Assembly (NCBI RefSeq): GCF_030546805.1
Contig: NZ_JAUOPC010000004.1
Location: 186,001 to 250,000, forward strand
Direction: 5' to 3'
DNA length: 64,000 nucleotides
Origin: Cyclobacterium sp. 1_MG-2023
GTDB lineage: Bacteria > Bacteroidota > Bacteroidia > Cytophagales > Cyclobacteriaceae
A model generated the notes under the pieces. The model searched no databases, was not told where the DNA came from, and was given only the letters and a program-made list of their open reading frames with translations. How positions within the stretch are numbered: position 1 is the first letter of the stretch; each line of letters opens with the position of its first letter. Position numbers and translations under genes: made by a program. Shown here in pieces: positions 25,804 through 35,082 of the stretch.

Positions 25804-25848
25804 ATCAAATCATACCAAATTTAAGGCATGATTTGATAGAGGTATCAA
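25804..25848 (-). promoter_or_regulatory. Promoter with overlapping inverted repeat for the pyruvate kinase-like gene
   Basis: On the minus strand a TTG (25848-25846) is followed after 22 bases by TAAATTTG (25823 to 25816), an exact -7 match. A perfect 10-base inverted repeat, ATCAAATCAT (25804-25813) and ATGATTTGAT (25828-25837), brackets the -7 box, as an operator for a dimeric regulator would. Confidence 0.45.
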
Positions 25849-25954
25849 CTTGCAATTAACCAATTCTTATTTTAAATACAATAAACAAAATAATTCTTCG
25901 CTTGCTTAAAAGAACATTTAGTTTGGGGACTGGTTTTGGCCAAAAACCGTTGGT

Positions 25955-27337
25955 TTAATGCTGCTGCCAGTCCTGCCAGCCGCCGGAATAATTATAGACA
26001 TTCTCAAAACCATTAGCCTTTAGTAAAGAATAGGCGATGGCAGAGCGGCTGCCTGATAGACAATGAACAATAACCGGCCGTTCTTTACTTACCTGATCAA
26101 GGTTTTCATTCAATTTCCCAACATATAGGTTTTCAGCCCCATCAATGTGACCTTTTTTATATTCAGAGGCACCCCTTACATCTATAATTTGTGCATTTTG
26201 ATTGACAACTTTCTCTTTTACTTCTTCTTTATCAATAGGTGCTTCTTTATTAAATGCTAGGTCACTGGTTTCCTTTAGCTCGGAAGGGCTGATGTAGCCA
26301 AATGCATTGTCTAGCCCAATTCTCATCAATTTCCTTGAAAGATCTTCCAATTCATCCTGCTCGGCAATTAATGCAAATGGTTTATCGTAATCCATATACC
26401 ATCCCATCCAAGTAGGGAAGCTATTGTTGTTTTCAATATTCAAAGTTCTGCTTAAAAAACCTTTTGCAAATGCTTCAGGTGTTCGGGTATCGACGATGGG
26501 CATTTCTCCATGTAAAATTTCTTTGAATTCATTTTTGTTCAAATGCCTAATCTCCGGAACTTCCGTAATTAAATTTCGCTCAATTTTATTGAGCTGTTTC
26601 ATTTTAGCAAAATACTTTGGAGGTTCAGGTTGGTCTTCCAATAATGTTTTGGTGAAGGTGTCTTTATCATCCAATAATTTAAATGCCCAATTTCTAATTT
26701 TCTCATACCCTACAGTGGTGGAAGGTACAGCTCCTAAAGATTTTCCACAGGCAGATCCTGCCCCATGTCCGGGCCAAACCTGAATAAAATCCTGAAAATC
26801 TTGGAAATGTTGCAATGATTCAAAGAGTTGGCTTGCGCCAATTTCTTGGCTTCCTTTGATGCCTGCAGCTTGTTCCAGCAAGTCGGGCCTCCCTACATCC
26901 CCAACAAATATAAAGTCTCCGGTAAAAATCATGACCGGGGCATCGCTTGCTGCTTTGTCTGTCAGGATAAAACTTAGGCTTTCCGGTGTATGACCCGGGG
27001 TTGAGACGACTCCAAAATCTAAGTTACCCAATTCAATATGGTCACCATTAAGGGTTTTTTTATGAGGAAATTCATATTGCCAATCTTCATCTCCCATATC
27101 AGAAAGGTACATTTCAGCGCCAGTAAGTGAAGCTAACTCGCGAGATCCGGATAAAAAATCGGCATGGATATGAGTTTCTAAAATTTTAGTTATCGTAAAA
27201 TTGTTTTCTTCAGCAATTTTTAAGTAGGTGTCCACATCTCTTTTAGGGTCTATTACGGCTGCTACTCCGGCAGCCTGACAAGCGATAACATAACTGGCTT
27301 GCGCTAAACTTTTATCATAAACACGTTCGAAAAACAT
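25955..27337 (-). CDS. Metallo-beta-lactamase-fold persulfide dioxygenase-like protein with two rhodanese domains
   Basis: The 460-residue protein starts with a glyoxalase II/ETHE1-type domain: HIHADFLSG (His56, His58, Asp60), His115, Asp141 in FTGDFIFVGDVGRPD and His191 supply the iron site of persulfide dioxygenases. Two rhodanese-like domains follow. The first (about 267-350) has LIAEQDEL where the catalytic Cys loop should be, so it is inactive as a sulfurtransferase. The second (about 365-460) has IVHCLSGSRSA with Cys426 in place. It probably handles reactive sulfur or glutathione persulfide in the cytoplasm. It is transcribed away from the feo operon; the 516-base spacer between them is unusually long. 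Confidence 0.88.
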   Translation of the reverse strand: MFFERVYDKSLAQASYVIACQAAGVAAVIDPKRDVDTYLKIAEENNFTITKILETHIHADFLSGSRELASLTGAEMYLSDMGDEDWQYEFPHKKTLNGDHIELGNLDFGVVSTPGHTPESLSFILTDKAASDAPVMIFTGDFIFVGDVGRPDLLEQAAGIKGSQEIGASQLFESLQHFQDFQDFIQVWPGHGAGSACGKSLGAVPSTTVGYEKIRNWAFKLLDDKDTFTKTLLEDQPEPPKYFAKMKQLNKIERNLITEVPEIRHLNKNEFKEILHGEMPIVDTRTPEAFAKGFLSRTLNIENNNSFPTWMGWYMDYDKPFALIAEQDELEDLSRKLMRIGLDNAFGYISPSELKETSDLAFNKEAPIDKEEVKEKVVNQNAQIIDVRGASEYKKGHIDGAENLYVGKLNENLDQVSKERPVIVHCLSGSRSAIAYSLLKANGFENVYNYSGGWQDWQQH

Positions 27338-27853
27338 AACGATATAGATTTTAATTAACAGCTAATTTTAAATTAAATATGAACCTTCAAATGCCTGATC
27401 AATTAATTCAAGTATACTGATGGCTTAAATTCTTTACTGATTGCCACTACTACTCTTAAATTAAAGTGCATGCTTTAATTGGACGAAAATCCATGCCAAT
27501 TCTCTACATTCAAATGCATTCGTAGATCCATTGTTTCAATTAATTTCAATTTAGTAATTTAATACAAGAAGTTTTGTGACAAGAATTACCTAAGACAAAT
27601 TTTGATTCTAGCCAAGTAAACCCCTAGCCATTAACTTTACAATTTAATAGTAATTATTAGTACACAGGAGTTTATAACCATTGCTATAGACCCTATTTAG
27701 ATTTATTTTTAATTGGTTTGACTTTTATCGAACTTCTGACCCAAGTTTTTTGGTTATTACCTTGAAATAGATATAATTTATTCAATCTAAATAAAGGCTG
27801 AAATCCTTATTTTTACGAGAAAAATATGTTAAAATTGCGGATTGAAATCAAAG
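27338..27853. other. Long divergent spacer between the rhodanese fusion and feoA
   Basis: The 516 bases should contain both promoters. The clearest structure is a dyad AATTAAAG (27459-27466) / CTTTAATT (27473-27480), which may be an operator. Around 27645-27660 AT-rich sequence with partial dyad symmetry could bind a metal regulator such as Fur, but it does not match a Fur consensus well. No convincing gene or RNA was found. Confidence 0.4.
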
Positions 27854-28105
27854 ATGCAGATAAGCCTTAAAAATCAAATTCCTATGACTGCAGCAGGACT
27901 TAAAAACAACTCAGTGCACGAAATTTCCAGTATTGCCAATTCTAACCTGCTGGTAAGGATGATGGAAATGGGAGTTTTGCCCGGTAAAAAGATCAGCTTG
28001 TTAAAAAAAGCGCCTTTTAATGGCCCAATGGCCTTTATTATTGATGGTAACATCCTTGCCCTAAGGGTAGAAGAAGCTGATCTGATTCATTTAAAAGCAG
28101 AATAG
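27854..28105 (+). CDS. feoA: FeoA ferrous iron transport protein
   Basis: This is a small SH3-like FeoA protein of about 83 residues. Visible features are a short N-terminal region, then ARM-like RMMEMGVLPGKKISLLKKAPFNGPMAFIIDGNILALRVEEADLI, the core FeoA pattern (glycine-rich turn, G-x-x-I strand and the ALR motif). It helps FeoB at the membrane. I chose the ATG at 27854; a TTG twelve bases earlier is also in frame. feoB starts 4 bases after its stop, so they form an operon. Confidence 0.88.
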   Translation: MQISLKNQIPMTAAGLKNNSVHEISSIANSNLLVRMMEMGVLPGKKISLLKKAPFNGPMAFIIDGNILALRVEEADLIHLKAE

Positions 28106-28108
28106 CGA

Positions 28109-30220
28109 ATGGAAATAGCAGAACGATTGGGAACGAGAAGAATTGCCATAATAGGTAATCCTAATGTAGGGAAGTCCAGTATATTTAACCAACTCACAGG
28201 CTTAAATCAAAAAATCGGCAATTACCCGGGAATGACCGTCGACAAAATGGTTGGTTATTTTCATAAGGGTGAGCAAAGATTTGAGCTGATAGATTTGCCG
28301 GGTACTTATAGTTTATTGCCAAAATCTGAAGATGAGGTCATCGCACATAAGGTACTAAATGGACAAGGAGAAGAGAAGCCTGATGCAGCTCTTGTGATAT
28401 TGGACGCATGTAACCTAGAAAGAAGCCTTCTGCTCGGAACTCAAGTAATGGATTTGGGTATTCCAATAGCCTTTGTAATCAATATGAAGGATTTGGCAGA
28501 AAAAAGAGGTTTGTCTATCAAGACTTTTGCCTTGTACCAAGCCTTTGGAGTCCCTTTGGTCATGACAGATGCCAGAAACAATGAAGGACTTGAAGAGGTA
28601 AAATCCTTGTTTACGGATGATAAGTTTGTAGTAGGAAAAACTTTTCACAAGCCGGATTCGCCTGAATTGTTGGAGCAGGTTCAAGAAAAATTTGGATTTG
28701 AAACACCTTATCAAGCTTTTCAACAATTAATATTTTCATCTTTTGATCCTACCTTGGCAAAGGATAAAAAGGTTTGGCTGGAAGAAAAAGCCAATGCCTT
28801 TCATTTTGATCCTGAAGAACAGCAAACCAAAGAAACCACAGAGAGGTATAAAAAAATTGATGCTTTGCTGGAAAAATCGGTGCTTTCCGGGGTCAATAAA
28901 CCTAAGGAATTTCATGGTAAATTAGATGCTATTTTCTTGCATCCGGTATGGGGGTATTTAACCTTTTTAGGAATAATGCTGCTTATTTTTCAAGCCATAT
29001 TTGCTTGGGCAGAAGCTCCGATGGACTTAATCGACGGAACCTTTGCCTTTTTAAGTAGCTGGGTGGTGGAAACTTTACCTCCGGGTGTTTTCACCGATTT
29101 ATTGGCTGAGGGAATCATTACCGGTATTGGGGGAGTGGTGATTTTTATTCCACAGATAGCCTTATTATTTGGTTTTTTGGCTTTTTTAGAAGATACAGGG
29201 TATTTTTCTAGGGTTGTTTTTTTAATGGACCGCATCATGCGCCCCTTCGGTTTGCATGGCAAAAGTGTAGTACCATTGATTTCCGGAATGGCTTGTGCCA
29301 TACCCGGTATAATGGCCAGTAGAAATATCAGTAATAGTAAAGAACGGCTGATCACCATTTTGGTAACCCCATGGATGAGTTGCTCTGCCCGGTTACCGGT
29401 TTATATTATATTGATTGGATTGACCGTGCCTGATGAAGCCTGGATGGGAATAAATTTACAGGCCATCGCCTTGTTGGTCATGTACCTTTTTGGAACAGTT
29501 TTCACGCTATTGGGGGCTCTTGCCCTTAAGTTTATTATCAAGACCAAGGAAAAGAGTTTTTTGATGGCGGATCTCCCCATCTATAGAATGCCCAGATGGC
29601 AAACTGTATTGTTGACCATGTTCAACAAATCAAAAATATTTGTCCTAGAGGCAGGGAAGGTGATATTGGCCATTTCAATTGTGTTGTGGGTATTGGCCAG
29701 TTACGGTCCATCCGGTAGAATGGAGGCTGTAGAAGCTGAGAAAATGGCAATGTTAGAGAAGGCAACTGATAGTGAAAAAGATGAAATTAGAAATATTTAT
29801 GCATCCAAGGAGCTTGAGTCGTCCTATATAGGGATTTTGGGTAAATCCATAGAACCGGCCATTCGACCTTTGGGCTATGATTGGAAAATTGGAATTGCAC
29901 TTTTGACCTCATTTGCTGCGAGGGAAGTGTTTGTAGCTACAGTGGCTACAATCTATAGTGTAGGTGAAGATGTGGAAGACGAATTAACCATTCGAGAGAA
30001 GTTAGCAAAACAAGTTCACGCCGACACCGGTGAAAAAGTATTTAATCGGGCAACAGGGTTTTCTTTAATGGTTTTCTATGCCTTGGCCATGCAGTGTATG
30101 AGTACAGTGGCTGTGGTTTATAGAGAGACCAAAAGTTGGAAATGGCCTATCTTACAGACCATTTTCATGACTATTATAGCTTATCTTGGAGCTTTGGCGA
30201 CCTATCAAATTTTCTCTTAG
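28109..30220 (+). CDS. feoB: FeoB ferrous iron transporter
   Basis: The 703-residue protein is the inner-membrane GTP-dependent Fe(II) transporter. Its N-terminal G domain shows GNPNVGKSS (G1, residues 16-24), the switch region with NYPGMTVDK, DLPGTYSL (G3) and VINMKDLAEK (G4), followed by a spacer domain and two Gate domains with many membrane helices (GVVIFIPQIALLFGFLAFLEDTGY, GMACAIPGIMASRN, TPWMSCSARLPVY). The paired Gate cysteines are present in SGMACAIPG and WMSCSARLP. A short Cys-rich membrane protein begins two bases after its stop. Fur-like regulation is expected but not proven by a site. Confidence 0.95.
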   Translation: MEIAERLGTRRIAIIGNPNVGKSSIFNQLTGLNQKIGNYPGMTVDKMVGYFHKGEQRFELIDLPGTYSLLPKSEDEVIAHKVLNGQGEEKPDAALVILDACNLERSLLLGTQVMDLGIPIAFVINMKDLAEKRGLSIKTFALYQAFGVPLVMTDARNNEGLEEVKSLFTDDKFVVGKTFHKPDSPELLEQVQEKFGFETPYQAFQQLIFSSFDPTLAKDKKVWLEEKANAFHFDPEEQQTKETTERYKKIDALLEKSVLSGVNKPKEFHGKLDAIFLHPVWGYLTFLGIMLLIFQAIFAWAEAPMDLIDGTFAFLSSWVVETLPPGVFTDLLAEGIITGIGGVVIFIPQIALLFGFLAFLEDTGYFSRVVFLMDRIMRPFGLHGKSVVPLISGMACAIPGIMASRNISNSKERLITILVTPWMSCSARLPVYIILIGLTVPDEAWMGINLQAIALLVMYLFGTVFTLLGALALKFIIKTKEKSFLMADLPIYRMPRWQTVLLTMFNKSKIFVLEAGKVILAISIVLWVLASYGPSGRMEAVEAEKMAMLEKATDSEKDEIRNIYASKELESSYIGILGKSIEPAIRPLGYDWKIGIALLTSFAAREVFVATVATIYSVGEDVEDELTIREKLAKQVHADTGEKVFNRATGFSLMVFYALAMQCMSTVAVVYRETKSWKWPILQTIFMTIIAYLGALATYQIFS

Positions 30221-30222
30221 TT

Positions 30223-30345
30223 ATGTGGCAAGAAATATTGGTTTTCAGTTTGTTTATAGCAGTAATAGGTGGATGGGTTTATCGCACTTGGTTTCAGAAG
30301 CGCAATAAAGCCCAATCCGGTTGTGGTTGTGACAAATGTGGGTAA
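30223..30345 (+). CDS. FeoB-associated Cys-rich membrane protein
   Basis: A 40-residue protein starts at ATG 30223, two bases after feoB stops. It has one hydrophobic segment (EILVFSLFIAVIGGWVYRTWF) and ends in a Cys-rich tail SGCGCDKCG. That matches the small FeoB-associated membrane protein family seen in Bacteroidota and Firmicutes; the cysteines may bind iron or regulate FeoB, with the tail facing the cytoplasm. The in-frame extension upstream overlaps feoB and is not expected to be translated. It is shorter than many gene-calling cut-offs, so it may be missed in automatic annotation. Confidence 0.8.
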   Translation: MWQEILVFSLFIAVIGGWVYRTWFQKRNKAQSGCGCDKCG

Positions 30346-30389
30346 AGTGGTGTTGAAGTTCTTCCTTAGGAGGTCTTTAATTCTGTAGT

Positions 30390-31877
30390 TTATTTCCAAC
30401 CTCCTCCTAAGTTTCTATACAATTCAATATTGGCAATTAGCATTTGCATTTTCACGTCTACCATGTATAGTTCACTATCCAAAGCATTACTTTGGGCATT
30501 TATAACCTCCAAATAGGTGGCATAGCCACTGCTAAACAATAAATAAGATTCTTTTACCGCTTTCCTAGCATTAATTAATCGTTTTTCTGCCAGGGCATAT
30601 TCTTCTTCAAGTTTTTGTATGGTAACCATCCCGTTAGAAATTTCTGCAACAGCTTGTAAAACTTTTTCTCGGAAGGAAAGCTCGGCGATATCCCTTTCCG
30701 ATAATGAGATTCTATACCTGGTTTTCAACTTTCTGTTTTGGAAGATGGGCTGGGTAAGTGAACCTACAAACAATCCAAACAAAGAGCCGGGATTCACAAC
30801 ATCTGAGAAATTTATTGCATCATACCCTAACTGTGCACTCAAAGACAAAGAAGGGTAGCGCATTGCTTGAGAAACCCCCACCCGAGCATTTGCTTCTATC
30901 AAAGCCAATTCAGCGGCTTTAACGTCCGGTCGGTTTTGAATAAGCTCAAAAGGAACACCCACAGCAATTTCACTTAGCAACCTGGTGTCACCTAATCCCC
31001 TGAGAACCTCCAAGGAATCTTTAGGGTATTCACCCAATAATTCGTTTAACCTGTTTTTTTGCACCGCTAATTCCCGCTCAATTTGGGGTACCAAGGAAGC
31101 AGAAATAAGTTTTTGGGACTCTGTTTGGGTGATGGCCAAAGAAGAAACTTCGCCGGCCCTGAACTGGAGATTTACAATGCTGAGCGTAGAATCATTCAAC
31201 CTTAAATTGTATTCAGCCACTTGTTTTTGTTCCATAAGCATAAGCAGCCTATAGTAGGAAGTTGCGATTTCTGCAACCAAATCTGTTTCCACGGCCTTAG
31301 TGTAAGCTTCCCTTTGCCTCAATTGAGCTTGATTGGCCTCTTTTAATCTTCTGAGTTTTCCCCACAAGTCAATTTCCCAGCTGGATTGAACAGCTGCGAG
31401 GTTATTGGCTCTGGCAAGATACCATTGGTTGGGAATCTCCCTATCCTCATAGTATTTGACATTTTCTCTTGTGGAGGAGTTCTCAGAATACCTTTCATCT
31501 CTTTTTTCTAAAATGGCGGTAAGCTGAGGTAAAAAATTGGCCTTCGACTGTTTAAAGCCTTCACTGGCAATTTCCGTTTCTTTTTGTACTTGTTGGAGGT
31601 ATAGGTTGTTTTTTAATCCTTTATCGATCAATTGCACCAAGGTGCTGTCTTCAAAGAACTCTCTCCATGCCAGTTTCCCAATATTGGTAGTGTCATTTTT
31701 AGAGCTGTCCGATTGATCGCCTGAGAGGGATTTAAATGCAGCCGGAAGATTCAAGTCCGGCTGCACATAATTTTCTCCTGATTTACAACCCCAGATTGTC
31801 ATCATCGCCACCACAATGAATGAAAGCGAGACGTAGGTACTGGGTTTTATTTTATGTTTTAATGGCATAATTTTCAA
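30390..31877 (-). CDS. RND efflux outer membrane factor (NodT/OprM family lipoprotein)
   Basis: The 495-residue protein has a lipoprotein signal (VAMMTIWGC) and two OEP repeats with long coiled coils typical of TolC/OprM: LAWREFFEDSTLVQLIDKGLKNN, EIDLWGKLRRLKEANQAQ, the RPDVKAAELALIEANARVGVSQAMRYPSLSLSAQ segment and YATYLEVINAQSNALDSELY. It is the exit channel of the tripartite pump and sits in the outer membrane. It follows the pump gene by 4 bases in the order membrane-fusion protein, pump, outer-membrane factor. An alternative start at residue 4 (Met) would still give the lipobox. Confidence 0.92.
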   Translation of the reverse strand: MKIMPLKHKIKPSTYVSLSFIVVAMMTIWGCKSGENYVQPDLNLPAAFKSLSGDQSDSSKNDTTNIGKLAWREFFEDSTLVQLIDKGLKNNLYLQQVQKETEIASEGFKQSKANFLPQLTAILEKRDERYSENSSTRENVKYYEDREIPNQWYLARANNLAAVQSSWEIDLWGKLRRLKEANQAQLRQREAYTKAVETDLVAEIATSYYRLLMLMEQKQVAEYNLRLNDSTLSIVNLQFRAGEVSSLAITQTESQKLISASLVPQIERELAVQKNRLNELLGEYPKDSLEVLRGLGDTRLLSEIAVGVPFELIQNRPDVKAAELALIEANARVGVSQAMRYPSLSLSAQLGYDAINFSDVVNPGSLFGLFVGSLTQPIFQNRKLKTRYRISLSERDIAELSFREKVLQAVAEISNGMVTIQKLEEEYALAEKRLINARKAVKESYLLFSSGYATYLEVINAQSNALDSELYMVDVKMQMLIANIELYRNLGGGWK

Positions 31878-31881
31878 TTTT

Positions 31882-34800
31882 TTAGGCTTCTACGGGCTTG
31901 TTTTTACTTAATCTTCTGCTTGTTTTTTCATGTAAAGTCTGGAAGATCAGATAGAGGGTAGGAATAATAAAAATTCCAAGAATTACGCCGAATAGCATTC
32001 CTCCGGCTGCCCCAATACTTACAGATTTATTACCTTGAGCAGAGGCTCCTACGGTACGCATTAAAGGAATCAAGCCCGCGATAAATGCGAAAGATGTCAT
32101 AATGATGGGCCTAATTCTTAACCGAGCAGCTTCTACGGCGGCATTAAAAATACTAAGGCCTTGCGCTCTTTTTTGAGCCGCAAACTCTACGATTAATATT
32201 GCGTTTTTGGCCAGTAAACCTATGAGCATGATAATACTAACTTGCACGTAAATATTGTTGTCTATTCCTGCGAGATTAATGGCGACAAAAACACCTAATA
32301 GCCCGCAAGGTATGGACAGCAATACAGCAAATGGCAACCAATAGCTTTCATACTGAGCGGCAAGAAGAAAGAATACGAAGACAATGCTAAGAATAAAGAT
32401 AATTGCCGTTTGAAGACCGGATTTTTTCTCCTCTAAACTCATTCCGGTCCACTCGTAACTGTAATTGGTAGGCAGTTCGGCAGCAATTTCTTCTATGGCA
32501 TTCATTGCATCTCCGGTACTGTAGCCATCAGCAGGGGTAGCATTGACAGTAATGGAGTTGAACAAATTGTACCGGTTGACAATTTCCGGCCCATTGACTT
32601 CCTCAAGTGAAACCATGGTGTTTACAGGAACCATTTCCCCCTGATTATTTCGAACAAAAATGGCATCCATAGATTTTTTCTCTGTTCGATAAGGAATGTC
32701 AGCCTGAACAAATATCCTGTATTGTCTACCGAAACGATTAAAATCACCTGATTGTAGCCTACCAAAATAAGCTTGCACTGAGCGCATCATATTTTGAACA
32801 CTGACACCCAAGTTTTTTGCTTTCACATAATCAATGTTCATTTGATATTGTGGAAAATTGGCGTTGAAGGTAGTAAAAGCATTTTCGATTTCGGGTCTTT
32901 CATTTAATTCTGCGATAAACTTATCAGCGGCATTGTTGAATGCGGTGAAATCTTCACCTACCCGGTCTTGGATGATCATTTCCAATCCTGAAAATTCTCC
33001 AAAACCTTGAACTGTAGGTCTTGCGAATACATTAATATCGGCTTCCGGAATATGAGAGAGCTCACTGATTAGGTTGCTTATTAAAGCTTCGATATCCTGA
33101 ATTTCACCCCTTTCATGAATGGGTTTTAGGTTAATATAACCCATACCAAATGATGGACTGGGAGCATTTTCCATTACATTAAACCCTGAAATACTGTTGA
33201 CACTTTTTACCGCAGGGTGTTTTCTAAGGATAGAGTCTACTTGTTGCATTGGTCCCGAGGTCCTGTGTAATGAAGAACCCGGAGGCATGGTGAGGGAATA
33301 AGTGAGGAAACTATCGTCTTCTGAAGGGATGAACGCGCTAGGGGTACTTCTGAACATTAATACCGTTAAAGCCAATAGGACTACCAATGCACCTAATGGG
33401 ATCCATTTTTTCCTTAAAAGTTGGGTAACCAAGGCAATGTATTTGTTCGTAAAAGCATCAAATCCGGATTCAAAAGCGGTGAAAACCCTGTGTTTTACCC
33501 TTCCAAATTTACTAGCTGTTTTATCTTCAAATTCTTTCGCAGGCTTCAGCATCAGGGCACACAATACCGGGCTCAAGGTTAGTGCATTTAATGCGGAGAT
33601 AAGGATGGCAAATATTAAGGTATAGGCAAATTGTTTGTAAAATAAACCTACAGGCCCTTCCATAAAGCCAACAGGTACGAAAACTGCAGCCATCACAATG
33701 GTTATGGAGATAATGGCTGTAGAGATTTCATTCATGGCAGATACTGTGGCTTTATTTGCAGGCAATTTACTATGGGTCATCTTATGATGAACAGCCTCTA
33801 CGACCACAATGGCATCATCAACCACAATCCCTATGGCAAGAACCAAGGCAAACATGGTCAATACATTTACTGAAAAACCCAATAGTTGTAAAAAGAAAAA
33901 AGTACCTATCAGTGAAACAGGAATGGCAATGGCAGGAATAATGGTGGATCTCAGATCCTGTAAAAAGACAAACACAACAATAAAAACCAATATACAAGCC
34001 TCTATAATTGTTAAAACTACCTGATTAATAGATTCATCAATTTGGTTTCTTACAGAATAGGATATTTCATAAGTAATTCCTTCAGGGAAGTTTTTAGAAA
34101 TTCGCTCCATTACTTCCCTTATATTCTGATCAATTTCCTTGGCATTGGAATCACTGGTCTGAGTAATGTTTATCGTGGCAGCTGCCTGGCCATTTACGGT
34201 GTTGTCACTGCCTAGATTGGAAGCCCCCAACTCTACACGGGCAATGTCTCTCAGATATAGTATGGACCCGTCTTTATTGGATTTGATAACGATATTCTCA
34301 TATTCCTCGGGGGTACTAAACCGGCCTTTATGCTTAATAATGGTTTCGAAAATTTCCTCAGATGTTTCGCCAAAGCGACCCGGGGCTGCTTCGAAGTTTT
34401 GGTCATTGATTTGATCCGTAATGTCTTGTGGAACCAGTCCATACAAAGCCAGTTTCTCAGGGTTTAGCCATACCCTCATGGCATAGGTTCTTCTACCTAC
34501 AAATGAAGCTTGGGCTACCCCTTCAACCCTTAACAATTCCCTTTTTACATTAATCCTTGAATAGGACTGTATAAAAGTTTCATTATAGGGTGAGTTTTCA
34601 CCTTCGGCGATAATATTGATGGTCATGATATTACCGCTTAGCCTTTTCACCACTGAGATTCCTTCTTGGATAACCTCTGGTGGGAGCTCACCAATTTCTC
34701 GGGAAATACTATTTTGTACGTTGACGGCTGCAATATCCGGATCAGTACCCGGCTTGAAAAATATATTGATACTTCCTCGGCCGGAATTGGTGGCTTTAGA

Positions 34801-35037
34801 GCGAATATAGGTCATGTTCTCAACCCCATTTATTGCCTCTTCCAAAGGAAGAAGCACAGACTTCGCTACTGTCTCTGCGTTTCCGCCGGGGTAGCTAACT
34901 CCCACCCGCACACTGGGGGGGGCAATGTCCGGAAACCTCGTCACCGGCAATCGCATTAAACTAATAAGCCCTGCGATAATTATTAATATCGATATAACAG
35001 AAGCCAGAACAGGCCTTTCAATGATTTTCTTAATCAT
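31882..35037 (-). CDS. RND efflux pump, HAE1 (AcrB/MexB) type
   Basis: The 1051-residue inner-membrane pump has twelve predicted helices and two large periplasmic loops. Proton-relay residues are intact: IGIVVDDAIVVVEAV (AcrB D407/D408), GLLAKNAILIVEFA (K940) and RLRPIIMTSF (R971). The start, MIKKIIERPVLASVISILI, and the ARVELGAS-type segments are standard for AcrB. Together with the membrane-fusion and outer-membrane genes it exports hydrophobic drugs or other toxic compounds using proton influx. Spacing to the neighbours is 4 and 45 bases, so it is one operon. No dedicated regulator is next to this operon. Confidence 0.95.
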   Translation of the reverse strand: MIKKIIERPVLASVISILIIIAGLISLMRLPVTRFPDIAPPSVRVGVSYPGGNAETVAKSVLLPLEEAINGVENMTYIRSKATNSGRGSINIFFKPGTDPDIAAVNVQNSISREIGELPPEVIQEGISVVKRLSGNIMTINIIAEGENSPYNETFIQSYSRINVKRELLRVEGVAQASFVGRRTYAMRVWLNPEKLALYGLVPQDITDQINDQNFEAAPGRFGETSEEIFETIIKHKGRFSTPEEYENIVIKSNKDGSILYLRDIARVELGASNLGSDNTVNGQAAATINITQTSDSNAKEIDQNIREVMERISKNFPEGITYEISYSVRNQIDESINQVVLTIIEACILVFIVVFVFLQDLRSTIIPAIAIPVSLIGTFFFLQLLGFSVNVLTMFALVLAIGIVVDDAIVVVEAVHHKMTHSKLPANKATVSAMNEISTAIISITIVMAAVFVPVGFMEGPVGLFYKQFAYTLIFAILISALNALTLSPVLCALMLKPAKEFEDKTASKFGRVKHRVFTAFESGFDAFTNKYIALVTQLLRKKWIPLGALVVLLALTVLMFRSTPSAFIPSEDDSFLTYSLTMPPGSSLHRTSGPMQQVDSILRKHPAVKSVNSISGFNVMENAPSPSFGMGYINLKPIHERGEIQDIEALISNLISELSHIPEADINVFARPTVQGFGEFSGLEMIIQDRVGEDFTAFNNAADKFIAELNERPEIENAFTTFNANFPQYQMNIDYVKAKNLGVSVQNMMRSVQAYFGRLQSGDFNRFGRQYRIFVQADIPYRTEKKSMDAIFVRNNQGEMVPVNTMVSLEEVNGPEIVNRYNLFNSITVNATPADGYSTGDAMNAIEEIAAELPTNYSYEWTGMSLEEKKSGLQTAIIFILSIVFVFFLLAAQYESYWLPFAVLLSIPCGLLGVFVAINLAGIDNNIYVQVSIIMLIGLLAKNAILIVEFAAQKRAQGLSIFNAAVEAARLRIRPIIMTSFAFIAGLIPLMRTVGASAQGNKSVSIGAAGGMLFGVILGIFIIPTLYLIFQTLHEKTSRRLSKNKPVEA

Positions 35038-35082
35038 AGATATAAAAGTTGGTTGTAGTTAGATTATGGCTATTAGAAAAGC

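Noticed and set aside
27645-27665. A Fur-box-like sequence upstream of feoA
   Set aside because: The symmetry is too weak compared with the 7-1-7 Fur pattern, and AT-rich DNA gives such matches by chance.
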